Shown: piece after piece, positions 6,897-14,260 of the stretch | How the letters are laid out: each line of letters begins with the position of its first letter | How positions within the stretch are numbered: the first letter of the stretch is position 1 | Assembly (NCBI RefSeq): GCF_902706605.1 | Contig: NZ_CACSLH010000025.1 | Coordinates: forward strand, 1 to 46,008 | Length of the DNA stretch: 46,008 nt | Direction: 5' to 3' | Source of the DNA: Enterococcus sp. CSURQ0835 | GTDB lineage: Bacteria; Bacillota; Bacilli; Lactobacillales; Enterococcaceae | Translations under genes and position numbers: made by a program | The notes under the pieces: generated by a model | The model's input: the letters and a program-made list of their open reading frames with translations, nothing else | Database searches by the model: none | What the model was told of the DNA's origin: nothing

Positions 6897-8150
6897 TTAG
6901 TAGCCTTGATTTGGTTGGTAATATTGATTATTTTCGTAATTGTACCCTTCATAGGTGTTGTTGCTGTCTACGGCTGGCTCCCCATAGTCATTGTAATCTG
7001 AACTATCTGTACTTTGTTGAGACTGACTGCTCTTTTGGTACCCGCTGCTGCTGTTTTCGTCATCATCATTCGTTTGATTGCCAATAAAGTTTCCGTACTC
7101 ATCATAGTTTTCACTGTGATCGTAGCCGGGAGCGTATTGACTCGTGTCTTCAGTCAAACGTTTATCCGAATCATCATAGAATAATAAATCTGCATCATCA
7201 TCTTTTAAGTTTGGTAATTTTTTCTTCGTTGGCAACTCTAATTGTTTTTTCAACGTGTTTTGGACTTCTAACAATTCGTGCTTCCCTAAGATTTGATAAT
7301 AAACGCCTTGGCTCATATCATTTTTACCGGCTAATTGTTTTTGATTGATCTTATCAAAAGCAGGCAAATAATTCGTGCCAATATCGACCATATTATCCCA
7401 AGATAAATCAGTCTTCATATTTTTCTCGACTGCTTTCAAGATTTTTTTATGATTGCTGACTCCATTGACTGACATCACTTTTTTCAAAATCTTCGTCACA
7501 ACTTCTCGCTGCCGTTTTTGTCGGCCAACATCACCTTCTGGATCTTCATAACGCATCCGAGCATAAGCTAAAGCTTTTTTCCCGTACAATGTCTGTTTTC
7601 CTTTTTTGACTTTGATGCCATCTAAGGTAAACGTCCGTTTGTTGTCGACTTCGATCCCACCGACTGCATTGACTAAATCTTTCAAGCCTCGCATGTTGAT
7701 GGTCACATAATGATCGATCGGAATGTCTAATAGATTTTCGATCGTGTTCATGGACATCTTCACGCCACCGTAAGCATACGCATGATTTAGTTTGTCATTT
7801 TCTCCGTAACCAACGATCTTCGTCAAAATATCACGGTCCAAGCTGATAATGGTAGATTTTTTTTGTTGCGGATTAACGGTCACGACCATCATCGTGTCTG
7901 AACGTCCTTGATCGGTTCGACCAAGGTCACCTGTATCAACGCCTAATAATAAAATCGAAAATGGCTCGGCATTATTGATATCGGGTTCACCATCTGTTCG
8001 CAAAGCGCTTTTACGATCGATTTTTTCGCGGACATTATTCATCATTTGACTTGCATCACTCGTTACCTGCATTGCATAAGCAATCACTCCAGCTACAGCT
8101 AGATTTAAGATCACTAACAGCGCAACGATTATTTTTTTCCAACCGCTCAT
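6897..8150 (-). CDS. LytR-CpsA-Psr (LCP) family glycopolymer transferase
   Basis: Encodes 417 residues. GAGGTG lies 4 bases before the ATG. There is one N-terminal membrane helix (about 5-27), and the LCP catalytic domain runs from about residue 60 to 230. LCP hallmarks are ILLLGVDTGDLGRTDQGRSD with its Asp/Arg residues, then TIISLDRD, KLNHAYAYGG and a late YARMRYEDPEGDVGRQKRQ. Family members attach undecaprenyl-linked teichoic acids or polysaccharides to peptidoglycan, outside the membrane. The C-terminal 100 residues are an Asp/Ser/Asn/Tyr-rich tail of low complexity. It is monocistronic with its own terminator. It could ligate the glycan made by the 30-46 kb locus, but that link is only inferred. 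Confidence 0.88.
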   Translation of the reverse strand: MSGWKKIIVALLVILNLAVAGVIAYAMQVTSDASQMMNNVREKIDRKSALRTDGEPDINNAEPFSILLLGVDTGDLGRTDQGRSDTMMVVTVNPQQKKSTIISLDRDILTKIVGYGENDKLNHAYAYGGVKMSMNTIENLLDIPIDHYVTINMRGLKDLVNAVGGIEVDNKRTFTLDGIKVKKGKQTLYGKKALAYARMRYEDPEGDVGRQKRQREVVTKILKKVMSVNGVSNHKKILKAVEKNMKTDLSWDNMVDIGTNYLPAFDKINQKQLAGKNDMSQGVYYQILGKHELLEVQNTLKKQLELPTKKKLPNLKDDDADLLFYDDSDKRLTEDTSQYAPGYDHSENYDEYGNFIGNQTNDDDENSSSGYQKSSQSQQSTDSSDYNDYGEPAVDSNNTYEGYNYENNQYYQPNQGY

Positions 8151-8168
8151 ACCACACCTCTATCAATA

Positions 8169-8197
8169 AATTTACGTTTTATTTTCTCACACTCCAA
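8169..8197 (-). promoter_or_regulatory. Weak predicted promoter of the LCP gene
   Basis: On the minus strand, TTGGAG (8192-8197) and TAAATT (8169-8174) are 17 bases apart, 19 bases before the start codon. Matches are moderate; another start further upstream is possible. Confidence 0.35.
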
Positions 8198-8346
8198 CTG
8201 ATGATTCAATGGATTTTTCGCAAGAATGATGTTTTTAAATTAAAATTTTAAATCTTCTCACTAGTTGACTATCCTCTTCCAATCAGACTTTCTCGCGAAG
8301 AAAATTTAAAGATTTGCATAAATATCGATTTTCAGTCTGGCTAGGC

Positions 8347-8384
8347 AAAAAAAATAAGCTCACAGGAAAACCTGCGAGCTATTT
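8347..8384 (-). terminator. Terminator of sodA
   Basis: AGCTC-a-CAGG (8357-8366) pairs with CCTG-c-GAGCT (8371-8380) around AAAA. On the minus strand a T run follows (complement of the A run at 8347-8354). Confidence 0.85.
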
Positions 8385-8390
8385 ACTAGT

Positions 8391-9005
8391 TTAAGCATTC
8401 ATTGCTTCTTCTAAGTTTTTATTGACTTGATCCCAGTTGATGATATCCCAAAAAGCGGCGATATAATCTGGACGAACATTTTTATATTTCAAGTAATACG
8501 CATGTTCCCACACATCCAAGCCTAAGATCGGTGTTTTGCCTTCCATTAAAGGTGAATCTTGGTTTGGAGTCGACATGATCTCTAATTTTCCGTTGTTTAA
8601 AACGACCCAAGCCCAACCTGAACCAAAACGTCCGGTAGCAGCCGTCTTGAATTCTTCTTTCATTTTTTCGAAGCTGCCGAAATCTTTTTCAATCGCTTCT
8701 TTGACCGCGCCCGTTGGTTCGCCACCAGCGTTTTTAGCCATGATCTTCCAGAAGAAGCTGTGGTTAGCATGTCCGCCTCCATTGTTGCGAACCGCAGTCT
8801 TGATCTCAGCAGGTAATTCGTCCACGTGAGAAATCAATTCTTCCACACTTTCTTCACCTAACTCCGGATATTTTTCAATCGCTGCATTCAAGTTCGTCAC
8901 ATACGTATTATGATGTTTGTCATGGTGTAAGTGCATCGTTTCTTCATCGATGTAAGGTTCTAGTGCATCGTAAGCATAAGGTAGATCTGGTAAAGTGTAA
9001 GACAT
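8391..9005 (-). CDS. sodA: Manganese superoxide dismutase
   Basis: Encodes 204 residues, full length for the family. AAGGAGG lies 8 bases before the ATG. It dismutes superoxide to peroxide and oxygen in the cytoplasm. The four metal ligands are visible as His27 ([10 protein letters not shown]), His82 ([10 protein letters not shown]), and Asp164 and His168 (DVWEHAYY). Gln149 in TPNQDSPL is the Mn-type choice of second-sphere residue. The sequence is strikingly similar to enterococcal SodA. It is monocistronic. The promoter region contains a perfect palindrome at 9031-9044. Confidence 0.97.
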   Translation of the reverse strand: MSYTLPDLPYAYDALEPYIDEETMHLHHDKHHNTYVTNLNAAIEKYPELGEESVEELISHVDELPAEIKTAVRNNGGGHANHSFFWKIMAKNAGGEPTGAVKEAIEKDFGSFEKMKEEFKTAATGRFGSGWAWVVLNNGKLEIMSTPNQDSPLMEGKTPILGLDVWEHAYYLKYKNVRPDYIAAFWDIINWDQVNKNLEEAMNA

Positions 9006-9030
9006 TTAAATTCCTCCTTAGTGAAATTCT

Positions 9031-9044
9031 GTTACACTTGTAAC
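9031..9044. promoter_or_regulatory. Perfect palindrome with cop-box core in the sodA promoter
   Basis: GTTACACTTGTAAC is a 6-2-6 inverted repeat containing TACActTGTA, which matches TACAnnTGTA, the cop box bound by CopY/CopR copper repressors of lactic acid bacteria. It overlaps the predicted -10 of sodA. Copper control of sodA is an inference; another dimeric repressor may use it. Confidence 0.5.
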
Positions 9045-9071
9045 TGTACCAAACTCTTCACATATCTTCAA
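9043..9071 (-). promoter_or_regulatory. Predicted sodA promoter
   Basis: On the minus strand, TTGAAG (9066-9071) and TACAGT (9043-9048) are separated by 17 bases, 37 bases before the start codon. The -10 box overlaps the palindrome at 9031-9044. Confidence 0.5.
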
Positions 9072-9128
9072 AACATATGCTTAGACTGCCCGAGTATTCG
9101 CTTTCTTAAAAAGCAGTGCAGCTCCACT

Positions 9129-9578
9129 TTAGTCGATCTCTTCTTTGACTTCAACTTTTTTGAAAATAAAAACTTTGCTGAAGACATAGTTTGCCACGAC
9201 CACGACGATTTGCGTGACGATCTTGGCAATCAGATTACCGGTGTGCAAAAGATCGATCAACACATACATACACGCCATGTCCATCCCAAATGAAACGATC
9301 CGCGCTGCTAAAAATTTGCTGAACTCCCAGGCTAAGGCCACCCAAGTTTCCGTTTTGGAATGAAAGACCCATAACTTATTGGTCACAAAGGCAAATAAGA
9401 CCGAACAGATCCACGAAAAAGCATTAGAGAGCGGCCAGCTCCAACCAAATAAATTAAAGGCTAACGCAAAAGTAAGCAAATTGACGAGTGTCGCCAAGCC
9501 ACCAAAAAATAAATAAATGAATACTTCCCATAGTTTTTTTTCTTCTAAGTACTGCTTGAATGCTAAATAAAGTCTCAT
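9129..9578 (-). CDS. GtrA family membrane protein
   Basis: Encodes 149 residues with four predicted helices, typical for GtrA. AAAGGA lies 8 bases before the ATG. GtrA-type proteins are thought to flip or help deliver polyprenyl-phosphate-linked sugars for decoration of surface glycans. Features are FGGLATLVNLLTF in helix 1, a helix 2-3 core with FVTNKLWVF, and a basic/acidic C-terminus KVEVKEEID. A GtrB-type glycosyltransferase sits at 11645, on the same strand but separated by two plus-strand genes. The third member of such systems, a GT-C transferase, could be one of the large membrane proteins at 31035 or 44081. Confidence 0.85.
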   Translation of the reverse strand: MRLYLAFKQYLEEKKLWEVFIYLFFGGLATLVNLLTFALAFNLFGWSWPLSNAFSWICSVLFAFVTNKLWVFHSKTETWVALAWEFSKFLAARIVSFGMDMACMYVLIDLLHTGNLIAKIVTQIVVVVANYVFSKVFIFKKVEVKEEID

Positions 9579-9610
9579 CGTTGTCGTCCTTTTTTCTATT
9601 CTTCTTAGTA

Positions 9611-9639
9611 ACCTTAGCGAAGGTTTGCCATTCCGTCAA
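9611..9639 (-). promoter_or_regulatory. Predicted gtrA-type gene promoter
   Basis: On the minus strand, TTGACG (9634-9639) and TAAGGT (9611-9616) are 17 bases apart, 33 bases before the start codon. It is divergent from the promoter at 9671-9699. Confidence 0.55.
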
Positions 9640-9670
9640 TCATTTCGTAAAAAAATTAAGCTTTGAGCTA

Positions 9671-9699
9671 TTGTTATTTGATTTTGACTTCGATACAAT
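9671..9699 (+). promoter_or_regulatory. Predicted promoter of the DUF1189 gene
   Basis: TTGTTA (9671-9676) and TACAAT (9694-9699) are 17 bases apart, 30 bases before the start codon at 9730. Confidence 0.6.
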
Positions 9700-9729
9700 G
9701 GCAGTTAGTAGATAGAATGGAGCGATGTT

Positions 9730-10545
9730 ATGACTTTTGGGCAATTAATCAAAGGCGCCCTTTTTCATTTTAAAGATCTAAAAGCTGCCAAAAAGACGCC
9801 GTTTTGGAAAAGTGTCGTGTATTTATTGATCTTAAGTTTGTTTTTGGCGATCCCGACCGTTTATCAAGCTGTCCGAGTGACCCAAGATATCAAAAGTGAC
9901 AGTCTCAAGATCGCGAAGAAAATTCCTGATTTTACCATTAAAAATGGTGCGATCAAAACAAAAGGTGACAGTGAAGGATTTATTTATCAAACAAATTCAA
10001 TCATTTTGACCTTTGATCCTGAGGGCAAGCGCAGTGAAGAAGATGTCACCCATGACTTAGTCGGAAATTTTTTCAGCGTCGGTCTGTTAAAAGACCAAGC
10101 GATTTTAGTTTTACCTGATTATGGCGGCGTCAGTACGTCACTTTTTGGAGACAACGTGTTGAAGTCGACGTACAATAAAGAACCGTTAAAAGAAATGACT
10201 GGCGCAAAATTACGCCACGAGTTACGCAATTGGCAAATTCCGTGGTGGGCTCCTTTGGTCATGTTGCTAGTCGCGATTTACCCCGCCTTTTTGAATTTAT
10301 TATTGACTGTCTTCATTACCGCGATCGGTGGGATCATTTTAGCCAAAGTCCGGTTGAAGCAGATCACCTTTTTCGAAACCTTCAAGACATTGATCTTTTG
10401 TTCAACGATTCCAGTGCTCTTGTCGACAATTCTTTTGTTGTTCCGACCAAATTTTGATTTTAGTTTGTTGATCACGTTCATCAGTATCTTCATTTTCGCT
10501 CGGATCGTTGGTGAATACGATCAAATGGATCTACCTGGAATGTAA
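9730..10545 (+). CDS. DUF1189 family membrane protein
   Basis: Encodes 271 residues. GGAG lies 7 bases before the ATG. One helix lies near residues 28-48, followed by an extracytoplasmic domain (about 50-165). A cluster of helices follows (about 170-262). The opening MTFGQLIKGALFHFKDLKAA and the final IVGEYDQMDLP region fit the DUF1189 family of low-GC Gram-positives. The family has no established function. It has its own promoter and a strong terminator, so it is monocistronic. It lies between the two halves of a split GtrA/GtrB pair but on the opposite strand. Confidence 0.75.
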   Translation: MTFGQLIKGALFHFKDLKAAKKTPFWKSVVYLLILSLFLAIPTVYQAVRVTQDIKSDSLKIAKKIPDFTIKNGAIKTKGDSEGFIYQTNSIILTFDPEGKRSEEDVTHDLVGNFFSVGLLKDQAILVLPDYGGVSTSLFGDNVLKSTYNKEPLKEMTGAKLRHELRNWQIPWWAPLVMLLVAIYPAFLNLLLTVFITAIGGIILAKVRLKQITFFETFKTLIFCSTIPVLLSTILLLFRPNFDFSLLITFISIFIFARIVGEYDQMDLPGM

Positions 10546-10583
10546 TAAAACTGCCTCTTATAATGGGAGGCAGTTTTATTTTG
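10544..10583 (+). terminator. Terminator of the DUF1189 gene
   Basis: Perfect 14-base stem AATAAAACTGCCTC (10544-10557) with 10567-10580, followed by further T-rich sequence. Its 5' arm overlaps the stop codon. Confidence 0.88.
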
Positions 10584-10607
10584 CATTTGATAAGCATTTG
10601 TTACAAT
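10580..10607 (+). promoter_or_regulatory. Weak predicted promoter of the dehydrogenase gene
   Basis: TTTGCA (10580-10585) and TACAAT (10602-10607) are 16 bases apart, 18 bases before the start codon. It lies immediately behind the terminator stem of the previous gene. Confidence 0.4.
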
Positions 10608-10625
10608 AGACGCGAGGTGAATAAA

Positions 10626-11570
10626 ATGACCAAACCAATAATTTATTTACAACGTCCTTTTCGCGCTGAATGGATCGAAAAAATTCAACAACTAGCGCCT
10701 GAATATACGATCACCACTGACTTACCCACCGATCTTTCCCAAGTCGAGATCACAGTCGGCTGGGAAAAACAAAATGAACTGGCCTTGTTAAACGCAGAAA
10801 AACTCAAGTGGGTCCAAGCGATCTCAGCTGGCGTCAATCAGCTCCCGTTGACCCAATTTGCACAAAATGGAATCTTGCTTTCAAATGGCAGCGGCATTCA
10901 CAGTGAATCGATCAGTGAACATGTGATTGGCAGTTTACTCGCTTATTATCGCGGGCTGATTCCGGCGATCATTGACCAAACAACTAAGAAATGGGCACCG
11001 AATACGATCCACTATGACCAACTGGCCGGTAAGAAAATGCTCATCGTCGGCACGGGACATATTGGACAAAAATTAGCTCAACTGAGTCACGGTCTAGCGG
11101 TCCAAGTCTATGGGATCAATACGACGGGGCATCCAGTTGAAGGCTTTAACGAAACTTACGCGATCAAAAATTTAGCGAAGATCGTACCTGAGATGAATAT
11201 CGTCGTTGATATTTTACCTAGTACCGAAGCGACATATCATTTATTTAATAGTAGTATTTTCCAAGCGATGAAGTCGACCGCGGTCTTTGTCAATGTCGGT
11301 CGCGGTGATACGGTCCACACCAAAGAATTGATCACGGCACTGAACGCTGATGAGTTCGCATACGCCTTGTTAGATGTATTTGAGACCGAGCCGCTTCCAG
11401 CGACTGATCCTTTATGGCAAACTAAAAATGTTTTGCTAACGCCTCACATTTCTGGTCTGACCGTTGACTTTGAGCATAAATTCATGAATATCTTTTTAGC
11501 TAACTTGAAAAGTTATCTTAAAGATCATACGTTGAATCAAAACCAAATCGATCTACAGCGAGGCTATTAA
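10626..11570 (+). CDS. D-isomer-specific 2-hydroxyacid dehydrogenase
   Basis: Encodes 314 residues. The ATG at 10626 follows GAGGTG by 6 bases; the open frame extends 21 codons upstream through the promoter and is not used. It is an NAD(P)-dependent cytoplasmic oxidoreductase of the phosphoglycerate/lactate dehydrogenase-like group. The nucleotide-binding motif is GTGHIGQKLA. The substrate-side motif is NGSGIHSESISEHVIG. The catalytic set is the Arg of NVGRGD, the Glu of DVFETEPLP and the His of LTPHISG. The substrate is not predictable; length and motifs fit general 2-oxoacid reductases rather than SerA with its ACT domain. Monocistronic, ending in a bidirectional terminator. Confidence 0.85.
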   Translation: MTKPIIYLQRPFRAEWIEKIQQLAPEYTITTDLPTDLSQVEITVGWEKQNELALLNAEKLKWVQAISAGVNQLPLTQFAQNGILLSNGSGIHSESISEHVIGSLLAYYRGLIPAIIDQTTKKWAPNTIHYDQLAGKKMLIVGTGHIGQKLAQLSHGLAVQVYGINTTGHPVEGFNETYAIKNLAKIVPEMNIVVDILPSTEATYHLFNSSIFQAMKSTAVFVNVGRGDTVHTKELITALNADEFAYALLDVFETEPLPATDPLWQTKNVLLTPHISGLTVDFEHKFMNIFLANLKSYLKDHTLNQNQIDLQRGY

Positions 11571-11575
11571 TAACT

Positions 11576-11614
11576 AAAAAGAGGGACGTCAAATTGTTTG
11601 ACGTCCCTCTTTTT
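11576..11614. terminator. Bidirectional terminator between converging genes
   Basis: Perfect 18-base stem (11576-11593 with 11597-11614), loop TTG, with A5 and T5 at its ends. It serves the dehydrogenase on plus and the gtrB-type gene on minus. Confidence 0.9.
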
Positions 11615-11644
11615 AATGCTTGTTCAACACGTTGTAAAGCTGTT

Positions 11645-12580
11645 TTACTTTGCTTTTGGTGTTTTTTCAGTTTCCCGCACGATATAGATCGGCCGGTCTT
11701 TCGTTTCTAAAAAAATCTTGCCGATATATTTTCCAATGATCCCTAGACATAAAAGCTGCAGGCCACCGATAAAAAGAAAAATCGAGACCATTGAAGGCCA
11801 GCCAGATGTCGGATCACCAAAGATCAATGCCCGTCCCACGATGAAAAGTAACGCGATCAATGCACCAAAACATGACAAAGCGCCCACAAATGAAGCGATG
11901 TTCAACGGCGCATCCGAAAAATTAACAATTCCATCGATGGAATAATTGAATAATTTCCAAAATGACCACGTCGTTTCTCCGGCAACGCGCTCCCGATTTC
12001 CATACGATAAATATTCAGTTTTAAAACCGACCCAACTGAACAAGCCTTTGGAAAAACGATTGTATTCGGTCAGCTCTAAGATCGCATCGACCATTTGCCG
12101 CGTCATCAAGCGAAAATCTCGGGCACCGTCTACCATCTCGGTCTCACTGATCTTATTGATCAACTGATAAAATTTACGCGCAAAAAAACTGCGGATCGCA
12201 GGCTCCCCTTTTCGATCGGCCCGACGCGTTCCAACACAGTCGATCTCTTTTTCTTCGATCAGCTGGATCATCTGAGGCAAAAGTTCTGGGGGATCTTGCA
12301 AATCAACATCCATCACCGTGACCAACTCACCCGTTGAAGCTTCTAGACCCGCATACAGCGCCGCTTCTTTGCCAAAATTCCGCGAAAAAGATAAATAATG
12401 GACAAAGTCATGCTGAGCCGCTAATTGACGTAGTTCTGCTAGGGTTCGATCTTTTGAGCCATCATCGACAAAAATATATTCCAACTCATGCTTCAGTTGC
12501 GTTTTGATTTTTTCCATCGCCGCAAAAAATAGCGGGATCGCTTCTTCCTCATTAAAACAAGGGACGATTACAGATAACAC
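11645..12580 (-). CDS. GtrB/DPM-like polyprenyl-phosphate glycosyltransferase (GT2)
   Basis: Encodes 311 residues from the GTG at 12580, which has AGAGG 8 bases upstream; a GTG at 12589 also lies in frame but sits on that site. The GT2 domain covers about 1-225: LSVIVPCFNEEE at the start, YIFVDDGSKDRT, then VMDVDLQDPPE as the catalytic DxD region. Two C-terminal helices (about 232-258 and 268-292) anchor it. Such enzymes load a sugar from UDP-sugar onto undecaprenyl phosphate on the cytoplasmic face for flipping by GtrA-type proteins. It is the last gene of a ktrA-hesB-like-gtrB run, 12 bases after the HesB-like stop. The transferred sugar is unknown. Confidence 0.85.
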   Translation of the reverse strand: MLSVIVPCFNEEEAIPLFFAAMEKIKTQLKHELEYIFVDDGSKDRTLAELRQLAAQHDFVHYLSFSRNFGKEAALYAGLEASTGELVTVMDVDLQDPPELLPQMIQLIEEKEIDCVGTRRADRKGEPAIRSFFARKFYQLINKISETEMVDGARDFRLMTRQMVDAILELTEYNRFSKGLFSWVGFKTEYLSYGNRERVAGETTWSFWKLFNYSIDGIVNFSDAPLNIASFVGALSCFGALIALLFIVGRALIFGDPTSGWPSMVSIFLFIGGLQLLCLGIIGKYIGKIFLETKDRPIYIVRETEKTPKAK

Positions 12581-12592
12581 ACGCTCCACCTC

Positions 12593-12886
12593 TTACGCTT
12601 CTACAAATTTATATTTTGGTTCAGCTAGTTTTTCATCATACGCTACGACTAGGTCATACCCTTTGAAGAACCATTCATCTGCTTGTTCGATAAAAAAGAG
12701 TAGCCCGTCCTCGGTTTCTTCGATTAGTGGCTGTTCGGGCACATCAACTGCCATCCCGACCGAAAAGCCATCATGGACTTGGGTCTTACCATAGACTTTG
12801 CCGTAAAACTTGATCCCTTGTTTAGGACCGACTTCGATTTCCCGTTTAAACCAAGCTAATGCTTCAGGCTTCATAGTCAACTTCAT
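12593..12886 (-). CDS. HesB/YadR/YfhF family protein without cysteines
   Basis: Encodes 97 residues. The ATG at 12886 follows AAAGGAG by 10 bases; eight upstream codons of the open frame are ignored. The chain matches the HesB-like fold of small Firmicute proteins (ALAWFKREI, GIKFYGKVYG, LLFFIEQADEWFFKGYDLVVAYDE). A-type iron-sulfur carriers need three conserved cysteines; this protein has none, so it should not bind an Fe-S cluster in the usual way. Function unknown. It lies 16 bases after ktrA and 12 bases before gtrB, probably in one transcript. Confidence 0.7.
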   Translation of the reverse strand: MKLTMKPEALAWFKREIEVGPKQGIKFYGKVYGKTQVHDGFSVGMAVDVPEQPLIEETEDGLLFFIEQADEWFFKGYDLVVAYDEKLAEPKYKFVEA

Positions 12887-12902
12887 ATTCGACACACTCC
12901 TT

Positions 12903-13568
12903 TTAGCCATTCATTTTTTCATCTAATAACTCGACATCTTCATTTTGGCCGATCACAACGAGATGATCGTTTTTTTGCACGATCTCTTCAGCTGCTGGTG
13001 AAACAATCGGATCTTCTTGCCCACGCCGAATCGCCACGATATTCAAGCCAAACCGCTGACGAAAATCTAATTCTTGTAACGTCTTGCCATAAAACTTACG
13101 ATTTGTGACCACGATCTCCGCAAGCGAATATTCTTCTGATAGTTCCAAGTAATCCAAAATATTTTTTGACACGAGGTTATGGGCGATCCGATTCCCCATG
13201 TCACGTTCTGGATGGACGACCCGATCAGCACCGATCTTTTCTAATACGCGAGCGTGGTACTCATTTTGCGCTTTGGCTAATACATTGGGCACCCCCATCT
13301 CCTTGACCATCAATGTTACTAAGATGCTCGCTTGAATATCTTCACCGATCGCTACGATCACATGATCAAAATTGCGGATGCCTAGTGAACGCAACGTCAT
13401 CTCATCTTGCGCGTTTGCCACGACTGCGTGAGTCGCGATATTCATATATTCGTTCACACGATCTTCATTGCTGTCGATCGCCAATACTTCTTGTCCTGCT
13501 TCGACCAATGTTCGACAGATACTGCCACCAAAACGCCCCAAGCCGACGATTACAAAACTTTGCTTCAT
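12903..13568 (-). CDS. ktrA: KtrA-type potassium channel regulatory (RCK) protein
   Basis: Encodes 221 residues, typical for KtrA/KtrC. AAAGGAG lies 8 bases before the ATG. It has an N-terminal Rossmann RCK_N domain with GLGRFGGSICRTL and an acidic AIDSNEDR at the end of the second strand. A C-terminal RCK_C domain (about 140-220) in this family binds c-di-AMP. The protein forms a cytoplasmic octameric ring that gates a KtrB/KtrD potassium channel. No channel gene is in the window, so the partner is elsewhere, as is common for KtrC. It is first in a run with the HesB-like and gtrB genes. Confidence 0.88.
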   Translation of the reverse strand: MKQSFVIVGLGRFGGSICRTLVEAGQEVLAIDSNEDRVNEYMNIATHAVVANAQDEMTLRSLGIRNFDHVIVAIGEDIQASILVTLMVKEMGVPNVLAKAQNEYHARVLEKIGADRVVHPERDMGNRIAHNLVSKNILDYLELSEEYSLAEIVVTNRKFYGKTLQELDFRQRFGLNIVAIRRGQEDPIVSPAAEEIVQKNDHLVVIGQNEDVELLDEKMNG

Positions 13569-13588
13569 GTTTTCGCTCCTTTTGAATT

Positions 13589-13594
13589 AGTATA
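13589..13594 (-). promoter_or_regulatory. Extended -10 promoter of ktrA
   Basis: The minus strand reads TGT-TATACT, an extended -10 element, 20 bases before the ktrA start and directly after the liaR terminator. The -35 (GTTTTA, 16 bases away) is poor. Confidence 0.4.
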
Positions 13595-13605
13595 ACAAAC
13601 AACGA

Positions 13606-13640
13606 GCTGATAAAACAGAGAAGTCCTCTATTTTATCAGC
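13606..13640 (-). terminator. Stem-loop overlapping the liaR stop codon
   Basis: GCTGATAAAACAGAG (13606-13620) pairs with 13626-13640 over 15 bases with a single G-U pair and loop AAGTC. The upstream arm (on minus) contains the last codons and the stop of liaR. A T-rich stretch follows weakly, so it may be a terminator or an mRNA-stabilising 3' end. Confidence 0.65.
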
Positions 13641-14260
13641 CCGTGTTTAAAGGCGTAGATCGCGGCTTGTGTGCGATCTTCTACTTCTAATTTTGCTAAG
13701 ATATTCGAAACATGCGTCTTCACTGTCTTCAACGTGATGAACAGTTCATCGGCGATTTCCTGATTACTCATGCCTTGTGCGATCAGTAGTAAGATCTCAC
13801 GTTCACGATTCGTCAGTTCATCGTGTAAAATATGGCGGTTTCGCCCAGACAATTGCGCCATGACTTTATCAGTCACTTCCGGTTCTAGCACGCGCTCTCC
13901 TTGATATGTGGCGCGGATCGCTTCAGCTATTTCTTGAGCGGTTGAAGTTTTGAGTAAATAGCCCGAAGCCCCCGCTTCAATCGCAGGATAGACTTTTTCG
14001 TCATCAATGAAACTCGTCACGATCAAAATTTTGGCTTCTGGCCAGTCAGCCAAAATCTTTTTCGTTGATTCAATCCCATCCATCACATCCATCACCAGAT
14101 CCATCAAGATCACATCCGGCCGCAACGCCAAGGCTTTCTCATAGCCGACTAACCCATTTTCCGCTTCGCCGACGACTTCGATATCTGGCTGGATCGATAA
14201 ATAAGAAGACACGCCTAAGCGTACCATTTCATGATCATCCACTAGCAATACTTTAATCAT
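13628..14260 (-). CDS. liaR: LiaR (VraR-like) envelope-stress response regulator
   Basis: Encodes 210 residues. The second of two adjacent ATG codons (14260) is better spaced from GGGGGAAG. The receiver domain (1-120) has the acidic pair Asp8-Asp9, phosphoacceptor Asp54 in ILMDLVMD and the switch Lys in YLLKTST. The NarL-type helix-turn-helix is at about 145-205 ([15 protein letters not shown]-x-SNQEIAD). The sequence is close to enterococcal LiaR, which controls membrane-stress genes and daptomycin response. It overlaps the end of liaS by 8 bases and is the last gene of liaF-liaS-liaR. Confidence 0.95.
   Translation of the reverse strand: MIKVLLVDDHEMVRLGVSSYLSIQPDIEVVGEAENGLVGYEKALALRPDVILMDLVMDVMDGIESTKKILADWPEAKILIVTSFIDDEKVYPAIEAGASGYLLKTSTAQEIAEAIRATYQGERVLEPEVTDKVMAQLSGRNRHILHDELTNREREILLLIAQGMSNQEIADELFITLKTVKTHVSNILAKLEVEDRTQAAIYAFKHGLIK

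Noticed and set aside
8281-8346. TTCTCGCGAAGAA-like symmetric stretch between LCP and sodA genes
   Set aside because: The symmetry is only 6 bases (TCGCGA) and breaks outside it; not convincing as an operator.
9021-9293. 90-residue plus-strand open frame between sodA and the gtrA-type gene
   Set aside because: It runs antisense to the sodA promoter and the gtrA-type gene and has no initiation signal.
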